Shown here: in pieces, positions 62,076-64,000 of the stretch
Layout: every line of letters starts with the position of its first letter
Position numbering within the stretch: position 1 is the first letter of the stretch
Notes under the pieces: model-generated
The model's database searches: none
Told to the model about the DNA's origin: nothing
What the model saw: the letters and a program-made list of their open reading frames with translations, nothing else
Translations under genes and position numbers: made by a program
DNA from: Mesotoga infera
Lineage (GTDB): Bacteria; Thermotogota; Thermotogae; Petrotogales; Kosmotogaceae
DNA length: 64,000 bases
Direction of reading: 5' to 3'
Assembly (NCBI RefSeq): GCF_900157305.1
Contig: NZ_LS974202.1
Location: 1,488,001 to 1,552,000, forward strand

Positions 62076-63005
62076 CTATTCGGCAACTATGATCTCGAAA
62101 TTCATGGTTGTTGCAGTCACAGGCAGTTGATCCGGTCTGATTCCCAGAATCATGGATTGAGGTGTCGGTTCGGCTCTTGCCTTAATGACATTCTCCACGG
62201 TTACATTCCATCCAGCTTCTTCAAGGCCTTCGACGAAGAGATGCGAAACGTGAAGATTCCTTTCCTTAACATATGCTAGATTCGGATCGTCTTCCTCGAA
62301 AAAGATGCACAGAGTAATCAGCTTCCTTGAAACTCTTCGGCTCTCCGTAAAGACTTCTCTGGAGTTCTCCATGTTCTGAAATCCCGCCGCACTTACAATT
62401 AAGTCCAGAGAATCGTTTTTGAACGGCAGTTTTTCGCCACCGGCGATAATCTGATAAACCCTGTCTCCCCAACCTCTGTATCTCAAATACTGAAGGAGTC
62501 CAAAACTGCTCGATGGGCTTATATCCGCTGATAGGTAATCTCGCTCCGTATATGTGAGGAGTTCTTCAAGAAGGCCGCCCATACCTGTGGCGAGATCCAG
62601 TACGACACCACTCTCCTTCTTTATGAGTTCGACGGTATGGTGGACGCTTTGAACCATCGCCCTGTTGTATTCCTCTGTGTATATGGCCTCTCTTGAACTT
62701 TGCATAAGCCTCTTGAATTCATCGAACTCTCCGCGGTACCACAGGGCGACGGCCTTTATTAGTTGATCGGCGGGAGAAAGCTGCTCTTCGGGGGTCTCAA
62801 AGAACCGTTTTTCAATCTCCTCCTGGCCGTTCATGAAGCCCTTTCCGACCATCTCCCACTGGTCCCTTCCTGACAACAAGAAATCATAGACTCCCATTCG
62901 CTTATTGAATCTCTTGCCGCAAAAGGAGCACATGAAACCATCTTCTTGCCTTAAAAGAGAAGAGCCACACGAAGGACACTGCAACAAACTCTCTATTTCA
63001 ATCAT
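62076..63005 (-). CDS. Zinc-finger class I SAM methyltransferase (RlmA-like layout)
   Basis: 309 residues from the ATG at 63005 (GGGAG 6 bases before). N-terminal zinc finger CPSCGSSLL...CSFCGKRF, then a linker, then the SAM motif VVLDLATGMGGLLEELL, acidic strand end YLSADISP, and motif IV LIVSAAGFQNMENSREVFTE. RlmA rRNA methyltransferases share the finger-plus-Rossmann layout, but I see nothing that fixes rRNA as the substrate. Single gene. Confidence 0.82.
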   Translation of the reverse strand: MIEIESLLQCPSCGSSLLRQEDGFMCSFCGKRFNKRMGVYDFLLSGRDQWEMVGKGFMNGQEEIEKRFFETPEEQLSPADQLIKAVALWYRGEFDEFKRLMQSSREAIYTEEYNRAMVQSVHHTVELIKKESGVVLDLATGMGGLLEELLTYTERDYLSADISPSSSFGLLQYLRYRGWGDRVYQIIAGGEKLPFKNDSLDLIVSAAGFQNMENSREVFTESRRVSRKLITLCIFFEEDDPNLAYVKERNLHVSHLFVEGLEEAGWNVTVENVIKARAEPTPQSMILGIRPDQLPVTATTMNFEIIVAE

Positions 63006-63233
63006 GATTTTCTCCCTTCTTATAAGCATCCGGTAAGTATTTTACTATCTTTCCCGACGATTTAAAAAGTTATGCGCACCTTTGGAAAATCAGTCCGTGA
63101 CAAACGAACCAAAAAACGAAAGCGCGGGAATTTCCAATTCTAGCCGGATATTAAAATTCGGCAGGCACAGAGTGGACAAATCTGATAAAATTGGTCATAT
63201 TAAATGAAAAAAATATTATTTGGAGGGGAAAAC

Positions 63234-63848
63234 ATGAAGCGAAAAATTGTGAGTTCTATCATACTGGTCATACTGGTTTTGAGCGCAACAACTGCTCTTT
63301 CAAGCGGGCCTGTACAGATAAAGCCACCGATTCTGGCAACGGCCGTTGGCGATGGAGAAGGCTCGGTAATCTTGAACCTCGTCTGCGGATGGAAGGGAAT
63401 AGAATGCGAGTCGGTTCTCGATCTGACTCCTGCCGCGCTGGAGGAGAGACTGGGTGAAATCGACGGCCCGGGGACGCTTGTTGTCGCCACCGGGGCTATT
63501 GTGGAGGGCGATCTCTATACGATTTGCAATATCGAGAAAATGAGCATAGAAAAGGAGTCGTCGAGAATAGAGGGGTTGATCGACGTCGCGAAATCCAACA
63601 GAATTCCGGTGATCGGTCTTCACATCGACCGGGGAATAACCTCTCCCGACACCGATCCTGGCAAGTCTTTAGATCTTATCATGCCTCACGCCGATGCCAT
63701 AATTCTTGTCACACACATCGGCATGGACGAGTATTTTGAAAAGATCGCCACAGCCGGCACAATACCATTGATCGTGATCGACAACTCAGATAAACTCATA
63801 GAAGCTCTCGAGGTGCTATTCTCTATGAATCTGGGTGAGTGCGAATAA
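63234..63848 (+). CDS. Small secreted protein (DUF6305-like)
   Basis: 204 residues from the ATG at 63234, 5 bases after GGAGGGG. Signal peptide RKIVSSIILVILVLSATTALS. The body has PPILATAVGDGEGSVILNLVC, GTLVVATGAIVEGD, RIPVIGLHIDRG and ADAIILVTHIGMDEYF, a Rossmann-like alternation. From memory it fits the DUF6305 group; no function is known. The frame opens 30 bases earlier, but the ribosome site supports this start. Confidence 0.7.
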   Translation: MKRKIVSSIILVILVLSATTALSSGPVQIKPPILATAVGDGEGSVILNLVCGWKGIECESVLDLTPAALEERLGEIDGPGTLVVATGAIVEGDLYTICNIEKMSIEKESSRIEGLIDVAKSNRIPVIGLHIDRGITSPDTDPGKSLDLIMPHADAIILVTHIGMDEYFEKIATAGTIPLIVIDNSDKLIEALEVLFSMNLGECE

Positions 63849-63957
63849 AGCGCGCCGGTTGAATTTCGCTTCCGGGTTGCTGTAATGTGCAATGGCTTTA
63901 CGGCAATCCAGAAGCTAATAGATTTTTATCCGGGCAGTCGGTATAAGTGATAGAAGA

Positions 63958-64000
63958 TCAGAATTTCTTCAGCCAGGGTACGTTGAGGTCGCAGACTGGA
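63958..64000 (-). CDS. C-terminal end of a gene running in from beyond the window
   Basis: Reading in from the right edge on the minus strand gives PVCDLNVPWLKKF then TGA (63960-63958). The short amphipathic ending looks protein-like, but 13 codons cannot prove a gene. Confidence 0.3.
   Translation of the reverse strand, partial: PVCDLNVPWLKKF

Overview
The window looks like a chromosome segment of a mesophilic or moderately thermophilic member of the Thermotogota, probably close to Mesotoga. This is an inference from moderate G+C content, a GH4 enzyme closely resembling (from memory) Thermotoga alpha-glucuronidases, ATG/GTG/TTG starts with strong GGAGG ribosome sites, and families of dispersed intergenic palindromes. 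No rRNA, tRNA or CRISPR array was seen.

Left part (1-13.9 kb): a minus-strand operon runs from about 8.2 kb to 1.1 kb. It holds a TIM-barrel isomerase-like protein, a phosphoglycerate mutase whose two halves are in swapped order (a circular permutation), an RpiR-type sugar-phosphate regulator and a ferric/hexose-phosphate-type ABC importer (binding protein, fused permease, ATPase). A truncated metallophosphoesterase lies at the edge. Divergent from the operon is a plus-strand run: GH4 glycosidase, 3-methyladenine glycosylase, a metallopeptidase, isoaspartyl dipeptidase and a flavodoxin.

Middle part (13.9-35 kb): three type IV pilin-like genes (14.9, 15.5 and 24.5 kb); a three-gene 2-hydroxyacyl-CoA-dehydratase-activase-type cluster; a DUF4382 lipoprotein / Pro-Gly-tailed protein / two-component system group split by a tnpB-only IS605-type element; a secreted metallophosphoesterase; an operon of cysteine hydrolase, FAD oxidoreductase and RlmN-like radical SAM protein; and a lone sulfatase-maturase-type radical SAM protein. 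Three intergenic stretches (14, 27 and 31 kb) are mosaics of shared hairpin repeats. At 34.6-35.1 kb, too short for ordinary gene calling, lie two nearly identical 48-residue secreted peptides that each carry two PGFWKIPE units, plus an 11-residue peptide MWKIPEEEEPH with a near-perfect ribosome site. They converge on a TPR/HD-GYP c-di-GMP phosphodiesterase gene. This peptide cluster and the permuted mutase are the most novel items I see.

Right part (35-64 kb): a chromate-transporter pair; PRC-barrel protein; a MacB-like ABC/FtsX exporter followed by a complete partner-switching set (receiver-PP2C, STAS, HATPase); an ABC-F protein with an apparent leader peptide; a PadR/DUF1700/DUF4097 stress module with a candidate autoregulated promoter; araA-araD; a double-domain chagasin-like inhibitor; a 7TM-PAS-GGDEF cyclase; a minus-strand run of two CrtI-like flavoproteins (one with a C-terminal GltD-type iron-sulfur domain), glutamine synthetase-like and FluG-like amidohydrolase and an SGNH hydrolase; a two-domain fasciclin protein; an FGE-like gene broken by one TGA; a zinc-finger methyltransferase; and a small secreted protein.
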